This document shows positions 39,065 to 51,660 of a DNA stretch of 64,000 nucleotides, one piece after another. The notes beneath the pieces are model-generated. The model did not search any database and was not told the origin of the DNA. It worked only from the letters and a program-made list of their open reading frames with translations. Source of the stretch: Tethya wilhelma (Eukaryota > Porifera > Demospongiae > Tethyida > Tethyidae); NCBI GenBank assembly GCA_964030475.1, contig CAXIPT010000008.1, forward strand, positions 4,801,121 to 4,865,120. Reading direction: 5' to 3'. Position numbers and translations under genes: made by a program. The number at the start of each line of letters is the position of its first letter. The stretch's first letter is position 1.

Positions 39065-39945
39065 TTACAACTGTACTTCTAATATCTTTTCAATTTTATC
39101 TGCTATATTAGCTTTACTATTATCCCGTAACAGTTCATTCAGAGTACGCCAAGTCATTGGTTTGACTCCATTGCCGTTTAGCCAGTGCTGGAACATCTTC
39201 TGACATCTATCCACTGGTGTCTTTAGTGTATCATCTGTTGCAAGCAACTCCACAAACTCTCCTGACTCATCAAAGTCCATGGAGATCCCAAACTGTTTCC
39301 ACTCTGGAGCTACCACCTTTATCACCGAGACCTCCTCTCCATTGCCTTTCAGTTTCAACAGCTGTGCCAATCTTGGCTTTTCTATGTAAATAAAATGTGA
39401 TTGAATCACTACTGTTGGTATTGACAATAGATGCATACCGTCTAACTGGCTTTTGAATTTTGCTCCTCCTCTTTCTCCTCCTCCTCCTCCAGGTGGTAAT
39501 GATCCACTTCCGTTTGAACCACCTACAGCAGCCCCAGGCTGTATGGCTGTATAAAGACACACAAGTCACACAGTGTATACATAAGCTGATCGTAGACTAC
39601 TTAATTACCTTTTGCACAGCGACACACTTTCTCTGCCAACTCAGCATTCTTCAACTTTAGGCACACACCTGTGAGGGTTCGATATGTTGCTTTGATCGAC
39701 GAACTTCTCTTCCATGCTTGTAACATGTTTAATTTTTTTTGTTGGTGTCCACGTGCATCTTCATCAATCCCATCCATCACAGCAGGAGAGAGACCAAGAT
39801 GAGCTCCAAACAGTTGCCAATCAGACAGTTCTAAAGCTATGTCACGAATGTGTTCACTGGTGCATTGTTGACCAAGTTGTTCATCAGTCACACCCACATA
39901 CTCCTTCATATCGTCTATTGTCATAGACATCTTTGTCTGTTGCAT
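39065..39945 (-). CDS. tandem death-domain protein with Gly-rich linker
   Basis: Exons 39609-39945, 39439-39546 and 39065-39381, all joined in phase 1, give about 253 residues from ATG 39945 (a second ATG lies at 39930). The first death domain includes LSDWQLFGAHLGLSP. The linker is Gly/Ser-rich, and the second death domain includes VVAPEWKQFGISMDFDESGE. This second domain is a close paralog of the terminal domain of the gene at 40409. A likely adaptor; no catalytic part. Confidence 0.78.
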
Positions 39946-40408
39946 GTGTGTATGGGTGTGCACATCAATTTTATGTTGTGTTTGTGAGCTATCACAGACT
40001 TAATTTACTATAAATTTATATTTATAGTTCCTCCTATTGTCTAGATAGTATCAGACTGTGCACAGGTTTATGTATATGCAAAAAGAGATTCATTAACAAC
40101 TGTAACAACCTGTTACCCACTTACCTCTGCTTGCTCTTGACTGGCGAGAGCTTTGGAACAAAAATGGCTGACAGGAAATTCAAATGTCATCAAAAATTCT
40201 TTCAAAGAGGAAATCATGTGATTGTGGTAATACTTGGTATTGGATGGTCACATGTGCCATAAAAGCATCACTGATTCAGCTAGCTATGAAATACTGCAAT
40301 AAATCCCACACATGTAGAAAAAACTTTTTTTATCATCAATCCAGTACACAATAATTGCAACTACATTCCACATATTACTAGACTACTATAAAGGTCAAGC
40401 TCTTTTAT
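39946..40408. other. intergenic, nothing recognised
   Basis: 460 bp between two minus-strand death-domain genes. No exon or repeat identified. Confidence 0.4.
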
Positions 40409-41334
40409 CTATGAAACTAATATTCTTGTAACTTTCTCTGCAAGATGTTTTTGGTCAAAATCGTCCAACAGTTCTATCAGTTTCTCCCAAGTGGCAGGAA
40501 CGCCATTTCCTTTCAACCAGTGCTGAAAGAGGGCCTGGCAGTAATCCTCAGGGCTCTTGAAGGTACAGTCTGCCTGGATTATGTCCAACTGTTCGCCAGA
40601 TTCATCAAAATCCAGCCGAGCACCGAAACGCTTCCAACCAGGAGCAACAACCTTGATGATTTCAGCCTCTTCTTCGTTTCCCTTCAGTTTCATTAGCTCA
40701 ACCAGTTTAGGCTTCTCTGGAGCACAAATATTAACAGATCAGGTTGTGACTTGAAATCAATGCGTGTACGTCTTGAACCACAAGGCATGTACATGTGTTA
40801 GCAAACATACATGTGCATGAATTGTAACGTACCACTGAGTCTGCTGTGACTGGCTGGTTGTGGGACTATGACAGCTGGTGATGATGGTTGTGATCTGAAT
40901 GGACTGACATAGGAGGGATCTTTGGTGCCTGTATAAAGTGTTAGGGAAAACAGTATTATTAAACACACAAATCCGAGATAAACTTTGGTTCACTTCTTAC
41001 GGCATTCATCAGCTAACTGTTGGGCAATGTCCTTCAACTCTAACTGATCGTGACAGAGAATAAGAAACTTGTTAAAGTTCTCTCTCCTCTTCTCTGGAGT
41101 TAGCGCAAGTTTGATAGCGGGGTCAACAGCAGAGAGGAGGTTGCAAATCTTGGTGTAGTTGGAAATCCCATTCGCGCTAGTCTTGTTATCTGCGATTCGT
41201 CTGGTCAAGAACTCATTCTGGACCAGCACGTTGGCGAACACACTAGGATCAGAGTTGTCCGTGATGTTGTCGATCAGCTTGGCGCTGAAGGACTGGAAGA
41301 CTTGATATTCGACAGAAAGACCTCCGTATGCCAT
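40409..41334 (-). CDS. CARD-like plus death-domain protein
   Basis: Exons 41001-41334, 40833-40928 and 40409-40716 (phase-1 joins) give about 245 residues. The first exon (MAYGGLSVEYQVFQSFSAKL, then a helical run ending IAQQLADECR) has the length and six-helix pattern of a CARD or related death fold, but the subtype is uncertain. A Pro/Ser-rich linker follows, then a death domain (VVAPGWKRFGARLDFDESGE). The architecture recalls RAIDD- or RIPK2-like adaptors that link a sensor to a protease; that role is inferred. Its ATG lies 72 bp from the divergent ATG at 41407. Confidence 0.75.
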
Positions 41335-41406
41335 GTTGTTTCGGGTTCGGGAAATCCCCCTTACCCTGGAGGTCAAAGTACAGTGATTTTCAACTTAGCA
41401 GCACTG
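41335..41406. promoter_or_regulatory. 72-bp bidirectional promoter
   Basis: Only 72 bp separate the start codons of the CARD-like/death gene (minus) and the triple-death gene (plus), so shared control is likely. No known motif is evident. Confidence 0.45.
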
Positions 41407-42084
41407 ATGTCAGGTAAGAGAATTGGTACTGAATTGACACTCATGGATGTTTTTTCTTGGCATTTTCAACAGCTGAAACTCGAGACCAACAAGCCTTAAG
41501 AATACTCAAACAGTATCCTGACTTAGATCCCACACAGCTGGGTATGTAACAGATGTATGTGTGTGAAGTTTCTTCACTGACTGATCACTCTTTTTCTCCC
41601 ATCAGGTCTAAAGGATTTGCCCTACATTAGAATTGCTATGGTCAATGTATCGGCACAATGGTACAACATTGGGGTTCATTTTGGCATATCCACGGACACT
41701 CTAGACGGCATTAGGACAAAGAACAATAAAGATACCGATAGATGTTTGACATACACGATAGCAGAGTGGCTCAAAAATTGGAAGCCAAAGTTTGGTGCTC
41801 CCTCGTGGAGAAGGGTGGTCATCATCGTTGCCTCAAGAGTCGGAGGAGACAACCCAGCAGAGGCAAGAAAGATTGCTGAGAATTACAAGAGTGAGTTAGG
41901 GGCATGGAGATTTTTTATTACACAATGGTATTGTAATTTCCGGTTGTTGTGTTGCCATTTTACTTTTTTTAAATGCACAATTCTTTGATTTAGGTTATGG
42001 AATTGACGGTTCCTTTCATGAAGCTGCAAACACTGAAAATAGATCACTGAGTAAGTGAAGCCACAATCAATTCACTATCTACAA

Positions 42085-42130
<46 letters not shown>

Positions 42131-43115
42131 CAGTAATACTGTAAGTCTCTGGACAAACTATACATTCAGCTTCAGAGTGTGAATATTTTCCTCTCTCTTA
42201 ATAGAATCAGATGACCAGCTGTATGTCACCCGAGCACTGATGGAAGGAGTGGCTGACAAGTGGATGTCAGTTGGTCTCCTTCTTGGTCTTCCTTACAAGA
42301 TCCTGCAGATCTGTGAGTTCTCTGACACTCTTGACGAGAAAGTCACTGGCATGGTGGAGGCTTGGCTTGCAAGGAAGTATGATGTTGAATCGTTTGGAGA
42401 TCCTTCTTGGAGAAAGCTGGTGGAAGTAGTGGCATCTCGAGCTGGAGGAAATCACCAGGCTCTGGCTGCAAAGATAGCAGGACAGCACCCCATTACGAAT
42501 GGTATGTAACCTTTTCAATATCGATCTGTTTGTTGTTTCAACTTTTGTGTGTCATTTCAGAGCCTGAGTATCATTCATCTGGTGCAGCTGTTAGGATGGA
42601 ATCAGTTGGAAGTCAATCATTGCCAAAACCTGCAGGTAAGATGTACGGAAACTTTCAAATTGATGAGAGTGTGAAATATATCTTGTTTGCAATCTCCCAT
42701 CCTGCAGATGTGCTGAGTGAGAGTGACCTAAAGATGCTGGTGAATGAACTCCGTGGCATTGCTTACAAGTGGATGGTGTTTGGCCAGCAGCTAGGACTCA
42801 CTATGGGAGAGCTACAGAACATCTCCGCCACCCCTATGCTTCTCTCTGGAGCTCCCGTTTCTTTCCTTCAACAAGTTTTGTACGTTTGGCTCAGTTTTGA
42901 GCCCCCCAACCACTCGTGGCCGACCATCACTGAGCTGTGTGAGGGACTCAGTAGCCCAGCAGTGGAAGAGGAGGTGCTGGCCTCTCAAGTGAGACAGAGA
43001 TTATCTCAACTGCAACAGAGAAGTGAGTGTATGTGTTGTTGCCTTTTTGGATTTCAAAATCAAAAATTATCATCCATATTTCTTATTTTATCTTGCAGAT
43101 CAAAGGCAGAGTTGA
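41407..43115 (+). CDS. triple death-domain protein
   Basis: Eight exons (41407-41413, 41473-41541, 41606-41890, 41994-42050, 42205-42501, 42561-42635, 42708-43022, 43099-43115) encode about 373 residues. Every intron is phase 1. The first coding exon is only seven bases (ATG TCA G). Death domains are recognised at VSAQWYNIGVHFGISTD, ADKWMSVGLLLGLPYK and AYKWMVFGQQLGLTMGEL. Short linker exons separate them. A CA microsatellite (42089-42127) lies in one intron. Probably a scaffold for death-fold complexes; nothing else can be assigned. Confidence 0.82.
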
Positions 43116-43295
43116 TAGTCAAGTGCTGTATCGACTAACTGTTACTGTGTAGTGTGTAGTCTGTGTCTGTGTCTTTGTGAAGTTGACAATTTTATATCCG
43201 CGCAAACCCATAATGTGGGCGTTGCAAAGTAAGATGCGCGAAAAAGATAAATTACGTTTTTAGGGAATTTCCCTATTTATCACAGCTGGACAACA

Positions 43296-44902
43296 ATGGA
43301 TGACCCCCAACTCAAATTTGTTTTAGACAAGTACCCAGTGGACTCCTCAATAAAGCTAGGTGAGAGACCATCATACAAGCATTATGTTGATAAATGATGA
43401 CTGTGTGTGTGTCTGTCTCTTAGGAGTGCAACACCTTGCCTTTGTGAGGGGTGCTATGATCAGCATGAGACACTGCTGGTACGACATTGGTGTTGAGTTT
43501 GAAATTGATACTGATGTACTGGACTACATCAGGAGCAAGCATAGGAATGATGGAGACGCCTGTCTCACTGACACCATTGCCACGTGGCTCAAGAATGCGT
43601 GAGTTAATTGAGAGATCTGCTGAGAGAAGTTATATGTAAATACTGTGCAAGTATATTTGTAGAGATCCATGGGACCAGTGTACGTATGATAAATTCTGGA
43701 CTATCTTCATTGTATGTAGGAAGCATCCTAACTTGAGGTCGATTGTGGTTGCTATAGGGAGTAAGTTTGGTGGTGGAAATCCTTCTGAAGCTGAGAAAGT
43801 TGCCAAACAATTTCGAAGTAAGACAGTCGATCAGCTACCTTGCGTGCTGATGACTTATTTTCCAATTTATAGATTCAGACGGGACTAATTTCCCAAGTGT
43901 GGTTCCAGAAGCAAATGGCGTAGATGATCAAGAATTGGGTGAGTTCAAATCTGATCTGTTTGTATCATTATTATGTAAGTAATGGCTATCCTTTTTTGTT
44001 ATCAAATCAGTCAAAAATGAGGAAAACCAAAAGAAGGTTTTCCAAGCACTCTCCCCTGTGGCTCACATGTGGAAGAAGGTTGGCATTTATCTTGGACTGG
44101 ATTACGATACCCTTCAGGTAGTGGAGAAAGAAGAGAAGCCATTGCAGTCAATGGTGAAGAAATGGCTCAAGAAAAAGTATGATGCATCAAAGTTTGGTCC
44201 TCCATCATGGAAGAAGCTGGTTGAAGCGATAGGATCAAAGGCAGGGGCTAATGATAGTGCCCATGCACTGGCCGTTGCAAAGCTTCACAAAGCTCCAATA
44301 AAAGGTGGGTAAATTGCATGACATGTAACTGATATGAGACAACAGTATTATGTATGTGCTGGATCAGAGTGACAGTTAGGAGATACATATGGGTGGAAGA
44401 ATGTAATACATAAACTAACTGACCATTTCCTTATGAAAGTTCAAAGTTCATTTCTCACTCTCCTTCATACATAGCTGATAGTACAGGAGCTATGGCAACT
44501 ACTGTGGGAGATATAGGTATGGACATGTAGAACTGTGTGATAGCAATGTCATATGGGTGTATATGCTCTCTCCTTTTAGACAGCACCCAGCTCTCTGATA
44601 GCCATCATTCTGATTTACTAATTGCTCTTCTAGATGTTGCTACTGATTGGAGAAATATAGGCACATTTCTTGGATTCAGAGATGGAGAACTTTCCAACAT
44701 CCAGGGTAACCCCATGCACTTGATGACTGGCAACCCAGCTATGAGTTGGTTGGGAGCCATGTTGACCACCTGGTACCAGTGGTCACCTGGAGATGGGAGA
44801 GGGAGTAAAGAGAAAGCCACCTTGGGAGCTCTAAAGAGGGCTTTGCTGAAGGCAAACCATGGAACTATAGCAGCAGACCTACACACAAAACTTCGCCTCT
44901 AG
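43296..44902 (+). CDS. triple death-domain protein
   Basis: Exons 43296-43359, 43424-43598, 43720-43817, 43873-43938, 44011-44304, 44475-44516 and 44580-44902 encode about 353 residues. The first death domain (CWYDIGVEFEIDTDVLDYI) is split by an intron. The second contains VAHMWKKVGIYLGLDYD, and the third contains VATDWRNIGTFLGF. It is a tandem relative of the preceding gene. The third domain exon is about 80 percent identical in protein to the death-domain exon of the Roco gene at 37144-37488, on the opposite strand. The stop is only 131 bp from the FPGT start. Confidence 0.82.
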
Positions 44903-45033
44903 CAAATCACTGTATATATTTTTATTCGTCAATGAAATTAATTTTTTGTAGCCTTTTTGTTGTTGTCAGTCCCACAGTCAGTAGTATAAATTAACTTCAA
45001 TTAGTGCCCACTTTGCTCTAATAATCCTGGAAG

Positions 45034-46532
45034 ATGGATCCTCTTGCGCTGGCTAAAGCTACTTCTTGGAAAATTGGACGATACCAACAAATTTTAAGGC
45101 AACCAGCAAAGGATTCTGAATTGTGAGTGAATGAATCACTAAAACGAGAAACTTTTGCAGCTAATTTTGTTTGTTGCACTCCCTGTCTTCTGCATGCAGG
45201 CCATTCTGGGACATAGTTTTAGTAACAGCTGGAGATGAAGAGCAGAGACTATGCTATGAAAAGCAAATAGACATCAAAGTAAAAAGAAAAGAGATACCAA
45301 CATTTGTCAAGTAATGATTGCCACAATTCAAATATTTTTCACAATTGAGACAAATTTACATGGATGTCCTTATTCCAGGTATCTTGTCATTGCTGATCTT
45401 CCTGGAGCTAAGATAGGCAATGGAGGGGCTACTATGCACGCATTTGAACAACTGGAGCAGATGCTAGGAGGCTGGGAGAAGCTGGAAAATTGTTAGGAAA
45501 AAATTCAACACTAATTTCTCTCACTCATAATATAAATTTTACATCTCTCTCTTTCATTCATAGCTAAGGTGTTGATGATCCACGCTGGTGGGTACAGTCA
45601 GAGGCTGCCCAGCGTTAGTGTGGTGGGCAAGGTGTTCATGGCTCTTCCATGTGGTCAGTAGTTTCATTCATTTGTGGCTATAAACAACTGGCATAGTTTT
45701 GGTCATACCTTAGGTGAACCAATGATGCACATGTTTGATGCTCTGCTCATGATGTACTGTGATCTTCCAGCAAGAATGGATGCTGGGGTAAGTTGGGACT
45801 CAAGAGTAGCTTGCTCAATCTCGGGCAGTGTGTTTGTATTAGCACCTCATTAGCTGCCACTTAGGCCTTCTTTGCTTCCCACTTAGTCAATATATACACA
45901 CAATTTCTGTGTGTGCTAACAACTGGTAATAATAGCAATGAGTGTAGACACTCGTTGGCTTTGTTTACTTTGTGCTTTTTACCTCATTTTCTTTCTTTGT
46001 CAGATATTCCTCACCTCGTCTGACGTCATCTTCTTGTACGACGGAAGTGGAGATTGGGACATGAAGCAGCCTGGTATCTCCGCCATTGCTCACCCCTCCT
46101 CCCTAAAGACTGCTACCTCACACGGCGTGTTTGTTCTAGAAGATGTTGAAAAGATCCAGAAGAAATATGAAGATGGTGAGCTAGTTGACTCAGCGGCTTG
46201 TAGCTAAATTTGGTCCAAAAATGAGTGCCCCTGTGGATATTAATATTGATTGATGTGACAGATCGTTCCAAACCATCTTCGATGGGGAAAGTGAGACAGT
46301 TTCTTCACAAGGTGTCCGTAGAGAGAATGAAGATAGCTGGTGCAATCATCCCGGGGAAAGAACAGGTGCTGTAATTTTATGAATTGAAGCTATAAAATTA
46401 TTAGTCACACGATCATTTTTTTTTTCTCTTGCAGGTGTATGTGGATTTGGCGTATACATTTGACATCCCTACTGTGAAAAAGATCACCAAGGTATGCAAC
46501 TGAAAGACTTTGAAAGTTTATATACTTTGAAT

Positions 46533-46594
<62 letters not shown>

Positions 46595-47483
46595 ATGTGT
46601 TTGTTCTTATAGTTTTATTCCAATATCAAGCCTCTTTGTTGTGAGATTGATGCATACGGAGACTTTCTTCAAGCGCTGGGACCTGATGCCTCATCTGAGG
46701 TTGGAAAGTACCCACACCTTGGTCAATCAGCACAAATGCACACACATACAATCACACACACACAGTATTGCAATAATGTTGCAAATGTGACGACTGTCAC
46801 TGAAGACTTGGTGAGAGTACGGCGACAAGTTTACAAGATGATGAAAGATACTCCACTCACTGCAGTCATTTTCAACCAAGTGAGCTCTGATAAGCTGGTA
46901 ATGGTCGCTACTACCATTTAGTTTGGCGACCATTTACCATATACAGGCACAGTTCAACCATGTGGGCACCACAGCAGAGTATTTAGATCACTTGTGCTTC
47001 AATCAGACACTGATCGACTCACTTCAGATCAAACCACAAGTGATGGTGGGTGACATAGGGAACCGGGAATCGGAATCAGACCTTGCACAGCCAGAATCAA
47101 AGAGGAGCAAAGTCTTGCATTTCACCGACTGTGCAATCATGCACTCCATTCTCCATGACAGAACAAGGTACAACATTCTACTTAATGACTCAAAATGGTT
47201 TAAACGCACCCTTATATCCACTATCCACTCTCTCTGTCTTCCATTCAATAAGTACTTACTCAAATACTGTAAATATGGCTGTGTCATTGTGTTCTCTCTC
47301 TATGACTGCAGTGTGTCAGTGGGAGGTGGTAGTGTTGTGGAGTATTGTACTCTGGAGGAGAATGTCTCCATTGGAAAGAACTGCATTGTCAGCAATCTCC
47401 ACATCCCCTCCAATGTGTCCATCCCAGACGGCTCTTTCCTTCATACCGTACCAGTTAGCATCAGAGGAGAAACACACTTTGTT

Positions 47484-47516
<33 letters not shown>

Positions 47517-49238
47517 ATGTGTTTGTTCTTATAGTTTTATTCCAATATCAAGCCTCTTTGTTGTGAGATTGATGCATACGGAGACTTCCTTCAAGCGCTG
47601 GGACCTGATGCCTCATCTGAGGTTGGAAAGTACCCACACCTTGGTCAATCAGCACAAATGCACACACATACAATCACACACACACACACACACACACAGT
47701 ATTGCAATAATGTTGCAAATGTGACGACTGTCACTGAAGACTTGGTGAGAGTACGGCGACAAGTTTACGAAATGATGAAAGATACTCCATTCACTGCAGT
47801 CATTTTCAACCAAGTGAGCTCTGATAAACTGGTAATGGTCGCTACTACCATTTAGTTTGGCGACCCTTTACCATATACAGGCACAGTTCAACCATGTGGG
47901 CACCACAGCAGAGTATTTAGATCACTTGTGCTTCAATCAGACACTGATCAACTCACTTCAGATCAAACCACAAGTGATGGTGGGTGACATAGGGAACCGG
48001 GAATCGGAATCAGACCTTGCACAGCCAGAATCAAAGAGGAGCAAAGTCTTGCATTTCACTGACTGTGCGATAATGCACTCCATTCTCCATGACAGAGCAA
48101 GGTACAACATTCTACTTAATGACTCAAAATGGCTTACAACACACCCTTATATCCACTATCCACTCTCTCTGTCTTTCCATTCAATAAGTACTTACTCAAA
48201 TACTGTAAATATGGCTGTGTCATTGTGTTCTCTCTCTATGACTGCAGTGTGTCAGTGGGAGGGGGTAGTGTTGTGGAGTATTGTACTCTGGAGGAGAATG
48301 TCTCCATTGGAAAGAACTGCATTGTCAGCAATCTCCACGTCCCCTCCAATGTGTCCATCCCAGATGGCTCTTTCCTTCATACCGTACCAGTTAGCATCAG
48401 AGGAGAGACACGCTTTGTTACTTTTGCTTTCGGTATGCATGTATGTATGTATGTATAATAAAATTATATTATGTGAATAGCTGATTGACAAACAATGTCT
48501 TGTTTATTCTCGATTTTGGTTTCAGATATCAGAGACAACATGAAGGCTTCTGTTCCCAAAGAGAAAGCTGGTGAACTGAACTACTGCAAACAGAATATGG
48601 TAAAGTTATTATAGGCTACAACTACACATGAGAACTGCAATTACTATGTCTATTGTTGGTGTAAATTTGTAGAGTACAGCTGTTCAGCTGTTTTCCGGAA
48701 ACTCCAAAACAGCAGCTGAGTTGTGGCAGTTGGATGAGGTTAGGGAAGGTTCAGATAATTATAGTTCACACCAAGCGATCACATGAAGGCCTTTCATTGT
48801 AACTCTATACATGCAGGGGACAGTCTGTAGCCTGTGGAATGCAAGGTTGTTTCCTGTGTTCAAAACCAGAAGGAAATCAGCTGATCATGCTATCAACCTG
48901 ATCAAGTGCTTGAAAGAGAACAATAAAACGTCCTCAGGTAAAGTTGTTTGAGTTCAGCCTAAGTAGAGGGTGAGATGTGAATAAGCTAGCAGTATATTGT
49001 GCAGGGAAGAGGAAAGGTTGTATAGATATATTTATCCTTTGGACGTGTATTAACTAACCAAGCAAGAATAGAATTCTTCCATTTTGCTTTAACGGAGCAT
49101 CATATCTTTCTTGTTGTCCCTGCAGCCGGCCACAGTGAGCAATGCCTATCACTTGCAGACATACTAAGGCAAAAATCTATTTCATTGTTGCTTGAATATC
49201 ACGAAAATCTTAGAACAAAAATCCTTCAATGCAGTTAG
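45034..49238 (+). CDS. FPGT: fucose-1-phosphate guanylyltransferase
   Basis: Fifteen exons (45034-45122, 45200-45310, 45379-45491, 45564-45653, 45714-45787, 46004-46175, 46262-46365, 46435-46491, then 47535-47813, 47881-48101, 48248-48432, 48526-48599, 48673-48738, 48817-48937, 49126-49238) give about 622 residues; human FPGT is about 600. Key matches are GAKIGNGGAT, IHAGGYSQRLPSVSVVGK, AHPSSLKTATSHGVFVL and EIDAYGDFLQALGPDAS. The C-terminal beta-helix part includes GGSVVEYCTL. It makes GDP-fucose from fucose-1-phosphate and GTP in the cytosolic salvage pathway. Exons equivalent to 47535-48432 also occur at 46613-47483, so one set is a duplicate. The model skips the first set because its last exon is broken. 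Confidence 0.92.
46541..48432 (+). repeat. 922-bp tandem duplicate within FPGT
   Basis: Exons 46613-46879, 46947-47167 and 47312-about 47483 repeat at 47535-47813, 47881-48101 and 48248-48432. The first set runs from GETHFV straight into a CT/GT microsatellite that precedes the second set. No N marks the join. Keeping both would repeat about 220 residues of the enzyme. A few SNPs separate the copies. Confidence 0.85.
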
Positions 49239-49657
49239 TAGTATATAATTTGACTTGGAAAAAATAGCCTATTTTTTGGTCACTGGTCTAATAATATTCT
49301 GTCATAACAATTTAAGTGAAATCGTGAATATTCACAATTTGATCAATAATATGAACTGTAATGATTACTGGAAACATAGTACTATTGATATTCATACATA
49401 TACATCTGTTGCTATGCAGTGGGCCACTGATTTGTGGTTCTCAGAAATGGTGTGTGAACAGAGGGAGGGAGAGGGCAGAGGAGGGGAATTTACTCCAAAT
49501 TATCTAACCACTGGTCCACTACAAACAAACAAGATGTTGATGCTGTCTAGACACAAACAAAAAACAATTCTACAATACATGAATAATCCTGATAGCTATT
49601 GCATGGTAATGTGTTCCCAAACTGAATTCATCTCTAATTATGCTATAATATAGTGTC
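49239..49657. other. intergenic between convergent FPGT and caspase-dsRBD gene
   Basis: A plus-strand open frame at 49255-49653 has no recognisable domain and is AT-rich, so it was not called a gene. Confidence 0.4.
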
Positions 49658-51154
49658 CTATATTGTGAGCTTCTGAAGATATTTAGTTGCTGCATCAAGT
49701 TCTGCATCTATCTTGGTTGCCTTGGGGTCTCCAGTGAGCCTACCAAATGCTCTTGCCACGTACAGAGTGCACTTGTACTTGCCATTCTTAAGCTCCTCCA
49801 CCTGAAACTGTGGTTTAGGCTTCTTCTCGTTCGTGCAGTAAGACTCTAACCTCTGCCTAGCATTGCCCCCCATGCCGCTGTGCTCTGCTGATATTGGCCT
49901 TGCAGCTGTAGCTGGTGATGGCTGTGACTTTTGTTTCCTCGTGGTAGGGTCCGATTGTGGTCTACCTAGCTGTGTTGCTTTACTGGCTGCTGTAGTCTTG
50001 CTGATCTTCTTGGGACAGGGAGGTGTGCTGCTCTTCCCTGCACTTGCTCCAGCTGCACTGGTCTTACTGGTGACAGATGCCTTCTTTGAAGTACTTGGAC
50101 TCTTTGCAGATTTCTTTGTCTTTGCTGCAGTTGGTGTTTCTTTGGTTGGCCCAGTTTTTGCTAATTATAGGAAAGAAAACAATTCTTGTTCACTTATCAG
50201 ATTGGTCGGTTTAATTATATGCTTACATTTGCTTGCAGCAGTCTTTGCTTTGCTTCTTCCAACTCCTTCTTCACTTTCTGCATCTGAATCTGTAGGAAAA
50301 GAAATAGATGAGTTGTGCTAGGTATTATTGATTCACATGGGAACTGAATATGTTTGCCAACCTGAATGTGTTGCTGTCTCTCCTCTGGCCTTTAGTGCTT
50401 CATGTCGCAGGTTTACTACGTCATTTAACCTGGAGACAAACTCAGGCTGTTGGATAACACCCCTGTATATCTCACTCTGGTACTTTGTGACCAATTCCTT
50501 ATTCACTTCCGTTAAGATATCGCAAACAGATTTGTTTTTGGTGCACAACTTTTCGGCCAGAGATGTGATCCATATTCCACCCTTTTTGGTATCTTCATAC
50601 GATTTATACTCAGGAAGAGTCGAATATGCTATTAGAAAGTTCCCTTTTTGTGGCACCTTGAGGGTATCAAGCACTCTTGACCCCTTTGGGACCATGGTAC
50701 CAGGATTGGCAGCATCACCACGGCATGCATCAATGAAGAAAAGCTTTGGTATGTTCCCAATCACTGGAGCCCTTACTGGATCAAAGGGAGCGATAATCTC
50801 TTCCACTTTGACTGACTTTGAGTCGTTGGTATAGAGAATCTGTCCTCTTGCTCCATGGCCTGAGAAGACTATTACGATTCTCTTATAGGAGGGTGGATAG
50901 CGGGTGAAGCTAGCGATGAATGAAACAATATCCAGCATGCCTTTTCTGCTAGCATTTTTTTCATAGTGAGTGGTGAAGTTTAGGCTCTCAAAGCATTTTT
51001 TCATCTTGTTGCCATCTTCAATAGTGCCACTGAGCTCTTTTAGGCTGCTCTCTACACTGCTGGCAGGAGTTTGATAGTCATTTGAGAATATGACCGCAAT
51101 CCCATTAGCAATGGGTTGGCTTTGTATCTTCCTGGATATTAGTCCTGATGCCAT
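49658..51154 (-). CDS. caspase-fold protease with C-terminal dsRBD
   Basis: Exons 50362-51154, 50227-50289 and 49658-50160 give about 452 residues, all joins phase 1. The protease part has GIAVIFSNDYQT, VFSGHG (His) and FIDACRG (Cys), with GGIWITSLAEKL in the small-subunit half. A Lys/Ser/Thr-rich linker follows. The C-terminal 65 residues form a dsRBD-like fold (RQRLESYCTNEKKPKPQF, then KCTLYVARAFGR, then DAELDAATKYLQ). Binding of dsRNA could bring the protease domains together, as dsRBDs do in PKR; that role is inferred. S1-pocket positions read Asp (DACRG) and Glu (KSYED), as in paracaspases. A 3'-truncated copy lies at 51876-53051. Confidence 0.88.
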
Positions 51155-51660
51155 TGTCCTTGCAATAACAGAGTACTACTAGCGGTCTATGATAGAACTA
51201 ATAGTTTTCAGAAGTATTATGCATAAACTCACTGAATCCAGATCCAAAGTTCACTTAAATAAACTCTCTAAACTATTGTGGCAGGGCTCAGTAGTGATAA
51301 GATTGCAAAATAAAATCCCTTCTGTTGGAGAATTTGGTTTTCCACAGACCACGTGGAATTATTCCTCGTAACTTAACTAAGGGAAGCGTAACTTTGCTAA
51401 GGGGAGTGTATTGATGTGAGCATGAGTAGGACCACATATACTCTTGTGGTGAACCATGCATAGTACTTTCCAGTAGCTCAGGTTATTCCATCAAATTTTA
51501 TCTTTATCGTGAATACAGTTGAACAAAATTAGCTAGAATTTTACTGAATGATATGAAGTGGATACTTGTACATTGATCATTATGAGTGATGACTTTAAAA
51601 GAACCTGTGGTACTGTAAAACATGCACATGACTGTTAAAATTGATGTATGTATAGTCTCA

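Noticed and set aside
46613..48432. FPGT as a longer protein with a doubled central region
   Set aside because: The first exon set is broken at its end and lacks a donor in the right place; one set restores the family length.
49255..49653. 132-residue plus-strand frame between FPGT and the caspase-dsRBD gene
   Set aside because: AT-rich, no domain, no splice context, not preserved in any neighbour.
50328..50834. Plus-strand 168-residue frame (and its copy at 52225-52731)
   Set aside because: Exactly antisense to the protease exon; a shadow frame.
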